Position numbers and translations under genes: made by a program. From contig JAHBVX010000002.1 of NCBI GenBank assembly GCA_019637295.1, positions 744,001 to 808,000 on the forward strand: a stretch of 64,000 bases of DNA, read 5' to 3'. The stretch comes from Polyangiaceae bacterium. Lineage in GTDB: Bacteria; Myxococcota_A; Polyangia; Polyangiales; Polyangiaceae. Below the pieces are notes generated by a model. That model worked only from the letters and a program-made list of their open reading frames with translations, did no database searches and was not told the origin of the DNA. Each line of letters starts with the position of its first letter. Position 1 is the stretch's first letter. Shown here piece after piece: positions 8,840 to 16,976 of this stretch.

Positions 8840-9982
8840 TCAGCAGACCCGGTCGTCGGGCAGCCGGTCGTCGAGGCTGGCAAACCCCCAACAGACTGGC
8901 TCGGGCACCAGGCGTACGGCGAAGCGAGTCTCCACCGCCCTCCGCACCTCGCGTGCAAGGTCCACCACGTCCCGAGCGCGCGCGCCGGGCAAGGCCGTCA
9001 GCGCCAGCGCGTGCTTGCTCGAGATCCCGGCGCGACCGCGGACCGTGCCTCGCACGAGCCCAGCGCGCTCGATCAGCCAACCCGCGCTGAGCTTCACCAG
9101 CCCGCCCGGCGCGGCGAAGCGCGGCATGGTCTCGCCGGGAAACTCGGCTTCGATCCGCGCCGCGTGGCTGGCTTCGACCACGGGGTTGACGAAGAACGAG
9201 CCGCAGCTCGCCGTGTCCGCGTCGGCAGGATCCACCACCATGCCCTTCTTGCGCCGCAGCTCGATGACGGTCCGTCGCACCTCAGCGAGGGTTGGAGCCT
9301 CACTTCCGAGCGCGCGCTCGAGCTCCGCGTAGCGCAGGGTTGGCGCGCCGTCGCGCTCGAGGCGATAGCGCACCTCGAGCACCACGAACCGATCCGGCTC
9401 CGCGCTCTTGAGTCGACTGTCGCGATAGGCGAAGGCGCACTCCGCGCTGTGCAGCGTCACCAGCTCGTCCCTGCGGCGATCGAAGCAACGCACCTCGGTG
9501 ATGGTCTCGGACACGTCCTGCCCATAGGCGCCCACGTTCTGGATGGGCGTGGCGCCCACGCGACCCGGGATGCCGCTCAAGCACTCGAGACCAGCGAGGT
9601 TCTCCGCCACCGCTCGGCGTACGACGTCGTCCCAGGGCTCCCCGGCGGCCGCCTGGAGGTGGGTCACGTCGCCGTCGGGCACGAGCCGCACGCCGCGTAT
9701 GTCCACCTGCAGCACGAGCCCCGTCACCCCCGCGTCGCTGACGACCAGGTTGCTGCCTCCGCCGAGGACGTACAGCGAGACCCGATGGCGGTCCGCCCAG
9801 CGCACCGCTTCGATCAGCTCGGCCTCGCTGCTCGCACGCCGGAAGTACTGGGCGCCGCCGCCGACGCCGAGCGTCGTGAGGGGAGCGAGCGGCACGTCCT
9901 GATCGAGCTGCACCGCGCGCAGGGTTAGCACGGATCGAGCGGGGGCTGGGCGCGGGGGTGGGCTTGGAGTAGCGTCCGGCAT
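8840..9982 (-). CDS. murB: UDP-N-acetylenolpyruvoylglucosamine reductase
   Basis: Flavoenzyme that reduces UDP-GlcNAc-enolpyruvate to UDP-MurNAc with NADPH in cytoplasmic peptidoglycan precursor synthesis. FAD-binding motifs are LTTLGVGGGAQYF at the N-terminus and LGGGSNLVVSDAG near residue 75. The catalytic serine lies in GSFFVNP and the catalytic Glu in the C-terminal VPEPV segment; GLVKLSAGWLIE and SSKHALAL follow the E. coli-like arrangement. With the ATG at 9982 the protein has 380 residues and a Pro/Ala-rich N-terminal extension. A GTG at 9931 (363 residues) gives a more typical MurB start and frees a 53-base intergenic region. It is divergent from the macro-domain gene, whose ATG is at 9985. 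Confidence 0.93.
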   Translation of the reverse strand: MPDATPSPPPRPAPARSVLTLRAVQLDQDVPLAPLTTLGVGGGAQYFRRASSEAELIEAVRWADRHRVSLYVLGGGSNLVVSDAGVTGLVLQVDIRGVRLVPDGDVTHLQAAAGEPWDDVVRRAVAENLAGLECLSGIPGRVGATPIQNVGAYGQDVSETITEVRCFDRRRDELVTLHSAECAFAYRDSRLKSAEPDRFVVLEVRYRLERDGAPTLRYAELERALGSEAPTLAEVRRTVIELRRKKGMVVDPADADTASCGSFFVNPVVEASHAARIEAEFPGETMPRFAAPGGLVKLSAGWLIERAGLVRGTVRGRAGISSKHALALTALPGARARDVVDLAREVRRAVETRFAVRLVPEPVCWGFASLDDRLPDDRVC

Positions 9983-9984
9983 TC

Positions 9985-10545
9985 ATGACCACGTTCTCGC
10001 TCCGCTGCGGCACCCTCGAGCTCGTGCAGGGGGACATCACCGTCGCCGACACGGTCGCCATCGCCAACGCAGCGAACTCGATGCTGATGGGTGGGGGCGG
10101 CGTTGACGGCGCGATCCACCGCGCGGCGGGTCCGGAGCTGCTCGACGCGCTGAGGGAGGTGAAGCGCGCTTTACCGGGCGGACTGCTCGACACCGGTCGC
10201 GCGGTCCTGACGCCGGGCTTCGGCTTGCCCGCTCGCGTCATTCTCCACTGCGTCGGCCCCATCTACGAGCGGGAGGGGGAGCGCGCGCCCGAGCTGCTCG
10301 CGAGCTGCTACCGCGAGGCGCTGGCGCTGTGTCGGGAGCACGCCATCGAGTCGGTCTCCTTCCCGTCCATCAGCACGGGGGTCTACGGCTACCCGGTGAC
10401 CGAGGCGGCGCCGGTGGCGCTCGGGGCGGTGGCGGCGGCGCTGGCCGAAGCTGGCCCGAGGCTGTGTCGTTTTGTGCTGTTCGACGCGGAAACGCTGCAG
10501 GCTTACCTGCTGGCCGCTCGGGATTTGGGCCTCGAGCCCGGCTGA
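9985..10545 (+). CDS. Macro-domain protein (ADP-ribosyl / O-acetyl-ADP-ribose hydrolase type)
   Basis: A stand-alone 186-residue macro domain, a fold that binds ADP-ribose and in the MacroD/YmdB group deacetylates O-acetyl-ADP-ribose or removes ADP-ribose from proteins. Visible motifs: VQGDIT (residues 14-19), NAAN (28-31), the substrate loop GGGGVDGAIHRAAG (36-49), and the phosphate loop STGVYGYP. These match the hydrolytic MacroD-like type rather than binding-only macro domains. It is transcribed divergently from murB with only two bases between the annotated starts. No ADP-ribosyltransferase is visible nearby, so the physiological substrate is unknown. Confidence 0.9.
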   Translation: MTTFSLRCGTLELVQGDITVADTVAIANAANSMLMGGGGVDGAIHRAAGPELLDALREVKRALPGGLLDTGRAVLTPGFGLPARVILHCVGPIYEREGERAPELLASCYREALALCREHAIESVSFPSISTGVYGYPVTEAAPVALGAVAAALAEAGPRLCRFVLFDAETLQAYLLAARDLGLEPG

Positions 10546-10710
10546 GCGCGCCGAGACGTGCTTTCGGGGGCTGGCCGGTCGTGCTATCTCCCCCGCGCCG
10601 GGCGTCCGGCCGGTGGTGGGAGCGATGTCTGCTCCCCCGGCACGGATGAGGTCCTGGCGCATCAGAAAGGCGGGGACGAGCTTTCCCGCACACAAAAGAG
10701 ACGAGACTTC

Positions 10711-12381
10711 ATGACCTTTACGGAAGCTGCGGCGCTAGTTCTGCGCTTGGTTGGCAAACCTCTTCATTACAAAGAAATAACGGACGTCGCGATCGAGAAG
10801 AACCTGCTGTCCCACGTGGGCAAGAGCCCCGAGGTCACCATGGGCGCGCGCCTGGCGGCGCTGGTCAAGAAGGCCGAGAAGGACAACCCGCTGGTGCGGG
10901 TCAAGCCGGGGGTCTTCGCGCTGCGGGACTGGGATCAGAGCACCATCGACAAGGGGCTGTCGGATCGGACGCCCGCCCTCGAGCTCGCCAAACGCGGGGA
11001 GGTCGCGCAAGCGGCCGCCGCAGCGGTGGAGGTTCAGAGCGGAGAGAACGGCGCGCGGGAGCACGCCTCGTCTCCGCTCGCGTCGTCGCCCCTCGGCTCG
11101 TCGCCCAACGGCTCGTCCCCCATCGCCACCGGCGCCCTGGACGATGACGACGAAGAGCTCATCGGCCCGGATGACGACGAGCGCGCGCGCGCGGCCTTGG
11201 CGTCATCGGCTGCCGAGCTGTTCGAGGCCGAAGACGACGACGACGTGCCACTCATCGGGCCGGGCGCCGTGGACGCGGAGTCCGCCGAGGGTGACGACGA
11301 CCCCAACGGAGCCCGTCGGCGCCGGCGGCGGCGACGCGGGCGCGGTCGGGATCGCGATGATCGCGAAGAGGGCGATCTGCCGGGCTATACCGTGAGCGAC
11401 GCGCCCGCGGATGAGGCTCTGGCTCGCGAAGACGCCCCGCGTCGCGACGAGAGCCGCCGCGACGAGAGCCGCCGCGACGAGAGCCGCCGCGACGAGAGCC
11501 GCCGCGACGACAGTCGCCGCGACGACAGTCGCCGCGGACGAGACGGACGAGACGGTCGAGACGAGCGGGACCGCTTCGGGGACGCGAACCTCGACGAGCT
11601 CGCAGGCAAGAACCTCGCGGACGTGCTGGAGCGCGCGCTCGCCGGACAGGACCGCGCGCAGGGTCCCATCAGCGCTCAGCGACTGGCCGATTTGGCAGTC
11701 AAGCGCGGTCGGTCTCAGGAGCCGGGTCAGCTGGCTTCGGCGTTGCTCGGCGCGGCCCGCGCCGACAACCTGCGGCGGGCGCAGCTCGGCAGGCGTGCGC
11801 GATTCCGGGTTGCTGGCGGCCGCATCGCGCTGACCGAGTGGGGGATGGACGGCGAGATGCTCAAGCTCGAGCGTGAGCTCGAGCAGGTGGCGGACCGCTA
11901 CCGCGAGGCGGCGCGCCGCGCGCTGCAGCGCCGGATCGCGGACCTTCCCCCGCGTGCGATGGGCGAGTTCATACTGCTGCTCCTCGAGCGGCTCGGCGTG
12001 ACCGAGCTCTCGCCGGTGCGCCGGCCTGGCGCACCCGGTGCGGAGCTGCACCTCTCGGGGGTGGCGCGCGGGCCCCTCGGCGAGCTGCGCACGGCGATCG
12101 TGCTGCGCCGGGACGGACGTGAAGTCGGCCGCGAGCGCGTGCTCGAGCTACGCGGAGCGCTCCACCACTATGGGCCCGCGACCTCGGGCATGTTGCTAAC
12201 GACGGGTCAGGTGTTGTCGGGTGCGCGCGAAGAGGCACAAAGCCCTGGTGCTGCGCCCGTCACGCTGATCGACGGCGCCGGTGTGGCCCGGCTCGCGGAG
12301 CAACACGGCGTGCTGGTGCAGTCGACGCGCATCGAGCTGCCCGTCATCGACCTGGAGCTGCTCGAGTCGCTGCGCGCATGA
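10711..12381 (+). CDS. HARE-HTH / Mrr-like domain protein with charged repeat linker
   Basis: A 556-residue protein with three parts. Residues 1-75 (FTEAAALVLRLVGKPLHYKEITDVA...) match the HARE-HTH winged helix found in RpoE delta, ASXL and restriction enzymes. Residues about 120-300 are low-complexity: acidic stretches, Arg-rich blocks and six RRDES/RRDDS units. Residues about 400-556 resemble an Mrr-type endonuclease domain (ELRGALHHYG, SGMLLTTGQVLSGA), but where Mrr enzymes have a QxK active site the sequence reads TAIVLRR, so cleavage is doubtful. The ATG at 10711 fits the domain start; the frame is open upstream to 10558. Its TGA overlaps the next ATG (ATGA). Probable nucleic-acid-binding or chromatin role, inferred. 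Confidence 0.7.
   Translation: MTFTEAAALVLRLVGKPLHYKEITDVAIEKNLLSHVGKSPEVTMGARLAALVKKAEKDNPLVRVKPGVFALRDWDQSTIDKGLSDRTPALELAKRGEVAQAAAAAVEVQSGENGAREHASSPLASSPLGSSPNGSSPIATGALDDDDEELIGPDDDERARAALASSAAELFEAEDDDDVPLIGPGAVDAESAEGDDDPNGARRRRRRRRGRGRDRDDREEGDLPGYTVSDAPADEALAREDAPRRDESRRDESRRDESRRDESRRDDSRRDDSRRGRDGRDGRDERDRFGDANLDELAGKNLADVLERALAGQDRAQGPISAQRLADLAVKRGRSQEPGQLASALLGAARADNLRRAQLGRRARFRVAGGRIALTEWGMDGEMLKLERELEQVADRYREAARRALQRRIADLPPRAMGEFILLLLERLGVTELSPVRRPGAPGAELHLSGVARGPLGELRTAIVLRRDGREVGRERVLELRGALHHYGPATSGMLLTTGQVLSGAREEAQSPGAAPVTLIDGAGVARLAEQHGVLVQSTRIELPVIDLELLESLRA
11443..11532 (+). repeat. Six tandem 15-bp units inside the HARE-HTH/Mrr-like gene
   Basis: Six copies of a 15-bp unit (consensus CGCGACGAGAGCCGC) lie head to tail, the last two with GACAGT in place of GAGAGC. 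They encode (RDESR)n and keep the reading frame, so copy-number changes would alter linker length without breaking the protein. Confidence 0.9.
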
Positions 12382-13295
12382 GCTGTCGCAGGGTGGCCGG
12401 GAGCGGGCGTGGGCACGCGGTGAGGCTACTGAGCCTGCCGCTGTGTGCGGCGCTGCTCGGTTGCCCACGCAGCCCCCCGCCGTCGCAGTTCCCTAGCGCG
12501 AACGACGCTCTGGAGCGCATGCGTGACACCTACTCCTGCAGCCGCGGTCTGCAGGGGGAGGCGTCCCTCGACTACTTCGGCGACGAGGGGCGAGTGCGGG
12601 GTAACGTGCTGTACAAGGCGCTGCTGCCCGAGCAGCTACGCTTCGACGTGTTCAGCCCGTTCGGCGTGACGATCTCGACGCTCACCTCGAACGGCAAGAC
12701 GTTCGCGCTGTACGACCTGCGCGAGAAGGTCTTCCTCACCGGTCCCGCCAACACCTGCAACGTCGCCCGCTTCACCCGCGTGCCCGTGCCACCGCACGCG
12801 CTGTCCCAGCTGCTTCGGGGCGAGGCCCCCGTGCTCGTTCACGAGCCTCACCAGGCACGCATCGCGTGGGAGTCGGGCAACTACGTGGTGCGCATCGACA
12901 GTAAGCACCAGGCGAGCCAGGAGATACACCTCGAGCCCGTGGACCAAGACTTCTTCCGTCCGTGGCAGCAGCAGCGCGTGCGGGTGCTCGAGGTCAACGT
13001 GCGACAAGAGGGGATCGACCTGTACCGGGCTCAGCTCGCCGACCACCGCTCCGCCTCCACCGCCAAGGCCTGGCAGGATCCGGATGGCTTGTCCGGTGGC
13101 GTGCAGCCGAGCGGGCCCCCGTGCTCCGCCGAGATACCTCGGCGCATGCGGCTCGAGGTACCCGGCACGGACCAGGACCTGATCCTGCGCGCGAAGGAGG
13201 CCTTTCACAACCCACCGATCGTGGCGGGGACCTTCGAGCAGGCGCCGCGCGGGGGGGTCTCGGTTCGTCACTCCAACTGCAGAGATCGCCGCTAG
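12378..13295 (+). CDS. LolA/LolB-like outer-membrane lipoprotein (DUF4292-like)
   Basis: A 305-residue predicted lipoprotein: Arg-containing N-region, hydrophobic core, then ALLGC with Cys29. The body (QGEASLDYFGDEGRVRGNVLYKALLPEQLRFDVFSPFGVTIST) follows the pattern of LolA/LolB/DUF4292 proteins, half-barrels that bind a lipid acyl chain, with YDLREKVF further on. That suggests a role in outer-membrane lipoprotein or lipid handling; the family name is inferred from pattern, not a search. ATGA overlap with the upstream gene implies coupled translation. The C-terminus (residues 265-305) is basic and probably disordered. Confidence 0.6.
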   Translation: MSCRRVAGSGRGHAVRLLSLPLCAALLGCPRSPPPSQFPSANDALERMRDTYSCSRGLQGEASLDYFGDEGRVRGNVLYKALLPEQLRFDVFSPFGVTISTLTSNGKTFALYDLREKVFLTGPANTCNVARFTRVPVPPHALSQLLRGEAPVLVHEPHQARIAWESGNYVVRIDSKHQASQEIHLEPVDQDFFRPWQQQRVRVLEVNVRQEGIDLYRAQLADHRSASTAKAWQDPDGLSGGVQPSGPPCSAEIPRRMRLEVPGTDQDLILRAKEAFHNPPIVAGTFEQAPRGGVSVRHSNCRDRR

Positions 13296-13361
13296 TCCGG
13301 CGCGGCGTCGGGTCCTGATATTGCTGCCCCCTGTGGGCCCCGCGGGGTATCCTCTCGGCTC

Positions 13362-14486
13362 GTGGCCTCTCGCAAGACGACGACCCCTGTGCGCACCAAG
13401 GCTCCGGCGTCCGCCAAGAAGCGCGTGAAGAAATCCGCCAAGCCGGCGCCGAAGGCGAAGAAGAGCCGCGCACAGGCGGCGAGCTATCGGCCCACGCCGT
13501 CGGCGCAATTGCCCCGCTACGCGGGTGTACCGACGTTCTTGCGCTTGCCAGTGGTTCGCGACTTGGGAGAGGTCCCGGCCGTGGACGTGCTGCTCACCGG
13601 CGTGCCCTTCGACGGCGGGACCTCCTATCGACCTGGGGCGCGCTTCGCTCCTCGGGCCATCCGCGAAGCGTCCTCGCTGGCTCGGGGTTTCTCTTCGGCG
13701 CTCGGCATCGACATCTACGAAGAGTTGTCGGTGGCCGATGGTGGCGACCTGCCCACTCCCCCGTCCGACGTGCACGCCGCGCTCGAGTTGGTTCGCGACC
13801 GCGCCGAGGCCATCGCGCGCTCGGGTGTCATCGGCGGCTTCGTCGGCGGGGATCAGCTCGTGACCCTGGGAGCCTTGCGTGGCATTCACCGCGCCAAGCT
13901 CAAGCCGCTGGGCTTCATCCACATCGACTCCCACCCCAACACGGCGCCCGCTGCCTGGGGCACCGATCTGCATCACGGCAGCGTCGTGCGCCTGGCGGTC
14001 GAGGAAGGTCTGGTCCGCCCAGACTGCGCGCTGCACGTGGGGCTGCGCGGGCCCTTCTCCAGCTCGGGGGATTTGGCGTACTCGCTCTCGCACGGGTTCG
14101 AAATCGTCACGGTCGACGAGGTCAAGTGGGACCTGCACGCCGCCGTCAGCCAGATCCGACAGCTGGTGCGGCACGGTCCGCTGTACCTCAGCGTCGACAT
14201 CGCGGTCGTGGATCCCGCCTACGCCCCGGGCACCGGCATTCCGTTGCCCGGCGGCATCAGCAGCTGGGAGCTGCAGCAGCTCTTGCGCGCGCTGGTGGGA
14301 GCGGAGATCGTCGGCTTCGACCTAGTCGAGATCTGTCCGCCCCACGACGTGGGCGGCATGACCGCGCTGCTCGGTGTGAGCGTTCTGCAAGAGGTGCTCT
14401 CCGCCATCGCCGACACGCGGCGTAGCGCGCGCCCCGCTCCCTCGACGAGCGAGTCCGCCCGGCGCGGCGGGCGCGTGTCAGCCTGA
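13362..14486 (+). CDS. Arginase/agmatinase-fold protein lacking metal ligands, with Lys-rich tail
   Basis: The 374-residue product has a ureohydrolase fold but probably not its chemistry. Residues 1-40 are Lys/Ala/Pro-rich (AKKRVKKSAKPAPKAKK), like a histone-H1 tail. The body keeps VPFDGGTSYRPGARFAPRAIRE and the APGTGIPLPGG substrate loop of agmatinases. Of six Mn ligands, three are replaced: GGDH reads GGDQ (Gln165), DxHxD reads DSHPN (Asn193) and SxDxDxxD reads SVDIAVVD (Ala281); Asp189, His191 and Asp279 remain. Start is the GTG at 13362. Seen: the substitutions. Inferred: a pseudoenzyme, possibly nucleic-acid- or guanidino-binding. The 3' end overlaps the convergent GDPD gene by 9 bases. 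Confidence 0.75.
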   Translation: MASRKTTTPVRTKAPASAKKRVKKSAKPAPKAKKSRAQAASYRPTPSAQLPRYAGVPTFLRLPVVRDLGEVPAVDVLLTGVPFDGGTSYRPGARFAPRAIREASSLARGFSSALGIDIYEELSVADGGDLPTPPSDVHAALELVRDRAEAIARSGVIGGFVGGDQLVTLGALRGIHRAKLKPLGFIHIDSHPNTAPAAWGTDLHHGSVVRLAVEEGLVRPDCALHVGLRGPFSSSGDLAYSLSHGFEIVTVDEVKWDLHAAVSQIRQLVRHGPLYLSVDIAVVDPAYAPGTGIPLPGGISSWELQQLLRALVGAEIVGFDLVEICPPHDVGGMTALLGVSVLQEVLSAIADTRRSARPAPSTSESARRGGRVSA

Positions 14487-15248
14487 GGCTGGGTCGAGCG
14501 CGGCCAAGATCTCGTCGGGCGCATCGCAGATCAACGTGTCGACCCCCCAGGCGGCGAGCAGGGCGGCGCGCGCTGGGTCATTCACGGTCCAGGTCCCGAC
14601 GAAGCGAGCGGTCCCGCGGTAGCGCGCGATGGAGGACCGGTCCAGCAGCACGTGCTCGGGGTGGACGCCGCAGGCGCCGGTCAGTCGAGCGCCCGGCGCG
14701 CGCGCGAGCCAGCGTTGCTTGGCGTGAACCAACCAGGCCACGGCGACCTCGGGCAATAGTAGCGACAAGCCGCGCACGAACACCGGATCGAAGGAGGAGA
14801 GCACGACGCGCTCGGGTGCGTCCGCCACCCGGGCAATGCGCCTGCCGACTTCGAGCACGAGCTGCGCTCTGTGGCGCACGTCGCGTTTCAGCTCGATGTT
14901 CACGCGCTGGCTTGTCTCGTGGCTCCACGCGAGCACGTCCTCGAGGAGCGGCACCGGCTCTCCGCCGATGCGCACGCGGGCGAGCTCATCCGCCGTCAAG
15001 TCCTCGAGCTGCCGCTGATCCCGCTGCTCGGTCGTGCGCCCGAGGGTCGGGTCGTGAAAGACGACGACCCTCCCTGCGCCATCGAGGCGCACATCGAGTT
15101 CGACGCCGTCAGCGCCCTGCCGGCGCGCCAGCTCGAAGGCGGCGATGGTGTTCTCGGGTGCGCGCGTGCGCGCGCCGCGATGCCCGAGCACCCAGGGCCG
15201 CCGGCCCTGGGGTCTGCGCCAACTTCGGGCACCGAACGGCTCGGCCAT
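14478..15248 (-). CDS. Glycerophosphodiester phosphodiesterase
   Basis: A 256-residue cytoplasmic-looking GDPD (no signal peptide) that would cleave glycerophosphodiesters to glycerol-3-phosphate and an alcohol. Catalytic motifs are intact: HRGARTRAPENT (His23, Arg24), VELDV (Glu50, Asp52), FHDPTLGRTT (His65) and a downstream NIELK metal-binding segment. The C-terminal TWTVNDPARAALLAAWGVDTLICDAP is the usual family ending. It lies downstream on the minus strand of the DHH phosphoesterase with a 6-base gap, so the two are probably one transcript. Length is standard for bacterial UgpQ-type enzymes. Confidence 0.92.
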   Translation of the reverse strand: MAEPFGARSWRRPQGRRPWVLGHRGARTRAPENTIAAFELARRQGADGVELDVRLDGAGRVVVFHDPTLGRTTEQRDQRQLEDLTADELARVRIGGEPVPLLEDVLAWSHETSQRVNIELKRDVRHRAQLVLEVGRRIARVADAPERVVLSSFDPVFVRGLSLLLPEVAVAWLVHAKQRWLARAPGARLTGACGVHPEHVLLDRSSIARYRGTARFVGTWTVNDPARAALLAAWGVDTLICDAPDEILAALDPASG

Positions 15249-15254
15249 CCTCCC

Positions 15255-16232
15255 TCAGCCGTCGGCCAACTCGCGCACGATCTGGAGCGCGATTTCGCGC
15301 GCGCGATCGACCTCAGTCAGGCGAAGGGAGATGCCGCCCACGACCGGGTGGCCACCGCCGCCGTGCCGCGCGCAGATCGCGCTGATGTCCGTGTCCAGCG
15401 GCTGCCCGCTCCAGGGGTTGTAGCCGACGCTGATCTTGGCGCCGCTACGCAGCACGCCAACGATGACCGAGTACACCGAGTCGGGGAACAACGCGTAGGT
15501 GACGAACTTCCCGACCGTCTCGAGCACCGTCTCGGTCAGATCCACGAACACCACCCGACCCCGCTGCTCGCCCTTCTGCCGCACGCGCTCGACGAAGCGG
15601 TCGTACTTCTTGCCCAGGGGCCGGTAGCGCTCCTCGACGAAGCTGCTCGACGCGACCTCCACCAGCGGTCGGGTCGTCAGCTCGGGTACCATGCGCTCGA
15701 GGAACGCGTCGTCGCCGTAGTACTCCACCACGTTCACCAGACGCTTGATCGGGTCCCGGCGGCTGATGGCGTCCTCGGCGCTCTCGAACCGGGCCGCGTC
15801 GATGATGTCCGCCCAGTGCACCAGGTCGTCCAGGTCCGGCGCGTGCCAGTCGAACTGCGAACGACCCACGTCGCGCACGAGCTTCGTGCAAGACGAGTAC
15901 TCCGGGTCGAAGAAATAGCGGTCCGCCTGTGGCGGCTCGAGGAAGCGAGCGCGGTCCGCCTCGGTCGCGAACGCGGTGCGGTGGTGATCGAAGTACCAGG
16001 TCAGCCGCGAGCTCGCCGCGAAGCGAAAGTCCAAGATCGCGTTCTCGTCGCCGGCCAGCAGTTGCTCGAGCGGGGGTGACTGCCCGGTCCCGTAGCCGCA
16101 GGCCCGGTAGGTGTAGGACGCACTTCCTCGCACCTCGCGATGCAAGCGACTGAACACGGCCGCGCTCGCGAGGCCATCGAAGCAATGCCCATGGGTTGCA
16201 ACGACGACCTTCACCCTTCGTCTGACTAGCAC
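15255..16232 (-). CDS. DHH/DHHA1-family phosphoesterase
   Basis: A 325-residue predicted Mn-dependent phosphoesterase of the DHH family, which includes nanoRNases, pAp phosphatases and c-di-AMP/GMP-linked enzymes. Motifs: ATHGHCFDGLASAAVF (motif I), ILDFRF (motif II), WYFDHH (the DHH box, near residue 80) and the DHHA1 loop HGGGGHPVVGG near residue 300. The substrate cannot be assigned; RNA oligonucleotides or a cyclic dinucleotide product are the usual ones. Start is the GTG at 16232; a second in-frame GTG at 16214 (MKVVVATHG) is equally plausible and closer to family starts. First gene of a two-gene minus-strand unit with the GDPD gene. Confidence 0.85.
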   Translation of the reverse strand: MLVRRRVKVVVATHGHCFDGLASAAVFSRLHREVRGSASYTYRACGYGTGQSPPLEQLLAGDENAILDFRFAASSRLTWYFDHHRTAFATEADRARFLEPPQADRYFFDPEYSSCTKLVRDVGRSQFDWHAPDLDDLVHWADIIDAARFESAEDAISRRDPIKRLVNVVEYYGDDAFLERMVPELTTRPLVEVASSSFVEERYRPLGKKYDRFVERVRQKGEQRGRVVFVDLTETVLETVGKFVTYALFPDSVYSVIVGVLRSGAKISVGYNPWSGQPLDTDISAICARHGGGGHPVVGGISLRLTEVDRAREIALQIVRELADG

Positions 16233-16285
16233 ACCCCTGGCGCGGTGGGAGGATGTAGGCCTACACTTCGCCGGTGAGAAAGCCC

Positions 16286-16290
16286 GGAGG
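16286..16290 (+). promoter_or_regulatory. Shine-Dalgarno deciding the start at 16298
   Basis: GGAGG seven bases before the ATG at 16298. It favours this ATG over an in-frame GTG at 16274 and places the signal peptide directly at the N-terminus. Confidence 0.75.
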
Positions 16291-16297
16291 CAGATCG

Positions 16298-16969
16298 ATG
16301 AATCGTCACAGTTGGCTGCTCGTTGCGCTGGTGCCGCTCGCGGCCGGCTGCAAGAAGAAGGATCAGCCCGCGCGAGACCCGCACGGGTTCCAGCAGGGTC
16401 AGACGGGCCCTCAGACGGGCCCGGGCGCCACCGCGGACCCCCAACAGAGCCCGGGCCCCTCAGGGGACACGCCGACGGGTCAGGCCCCCCCGCTCGGGGC
16501 CATCGCGAGCGATCCGAGCACGCTGCAGGGGATCCTGTCCGGCGCGCTGGCGGGTGGCGCCGCGAGCCTCGGTGCGCTCACCGGCGGCGAGCTGGCGACC
16601 ATCTCCGCCGGCATCAAGATGCAAGCCGACAAGGACGCCAAGGGCAAGAAGCCCGAGGGGCAGCTGATGAGCGCGTCCTTGCAGCAGGACGGTCACGCGC
16701 AGGCATCCTTCACACTGGAGCCCAATCGTTGCTACACGATCGTCGGCTTCGCTGGCTTCGGTGTGCTCCGCTACCAGATCAACGTGCTCACGGCGCCGCC
16801 GGCTCCGCCTCAGGTGCTCGCGCAGAGCAACGCCGACGGCAACTCCCCCACGGTCGGCCCGAACGACCAGTGCCTCCGCAATCCCACCCCAGTGCCCATG
16901 CCCGTGACCGTCGACATGCATGTCCTTCAAGGGCAGGGCACCGTCGGCGCTCAAGTCTACAAGAAGTGA
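16298..16969 (+). CDS. Myxobacterial lipoprotein, paralogue A of a tandem pair
   Basis: A 223-residue lipoprotein: signal LLVALVPLAAGC with Cys18, followed by KKKD and a Gln/Gly/Pro-rich linker to about residue 75. The mature domain contains a conserved-looking CYTIVGFAGFGVLRYQINVL segment and ends GTVGAQVYKK. It shares layout with the next gene: Cys followed by three Lys, a Pro-rich linker, the ADKDAKGKK/AKKDAKLMK segment, a CYTIVGFAG/CIGVIAVGG strand and an AQVY-K terminus. The pair probably arose by duplication. No enzymatic motif is visible; an outer-membrane-associated structural or binding role is all that can be suggested. The stop is 7 bases before the next ATG. Confidence 0.7.
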   Translation: MNRHSWLLVALVPLAAGCKKKDQPARDPHGFQQGQTGPQTGPGATADPQQSPGPSGDTPTGQAPPLGAIASDPSTLQGILSGALAGGAASLGALTGGELATISAGIKMQADKDAKGKKPEGQLMSASLQQDGHAQASFTLEPNRCYTIVGFAGFGVLRYQINVLTAPPAPPQVLAQSNADGNSPTVGPNDQCLRNPTPVPMPVTVDMHVLQGQGTVGAQVYKK

Positions 16970-16976
16970 GCTCAGC

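Noticed and set aside
10618-10636. GGGAGC-7-GCTCCC hairpin between the macro-domain and HARE-HTH genes, considered as a terminator or riboswitch
   Set aside because: Six-bp stem, no U-tract, and such stems are frequent by chance in high-G+C DNA.
11443-11532. Repeat array considered as a CRISPR
   Set aside because: Contiguous 15-bp units with no spacers, inside a coding frame.
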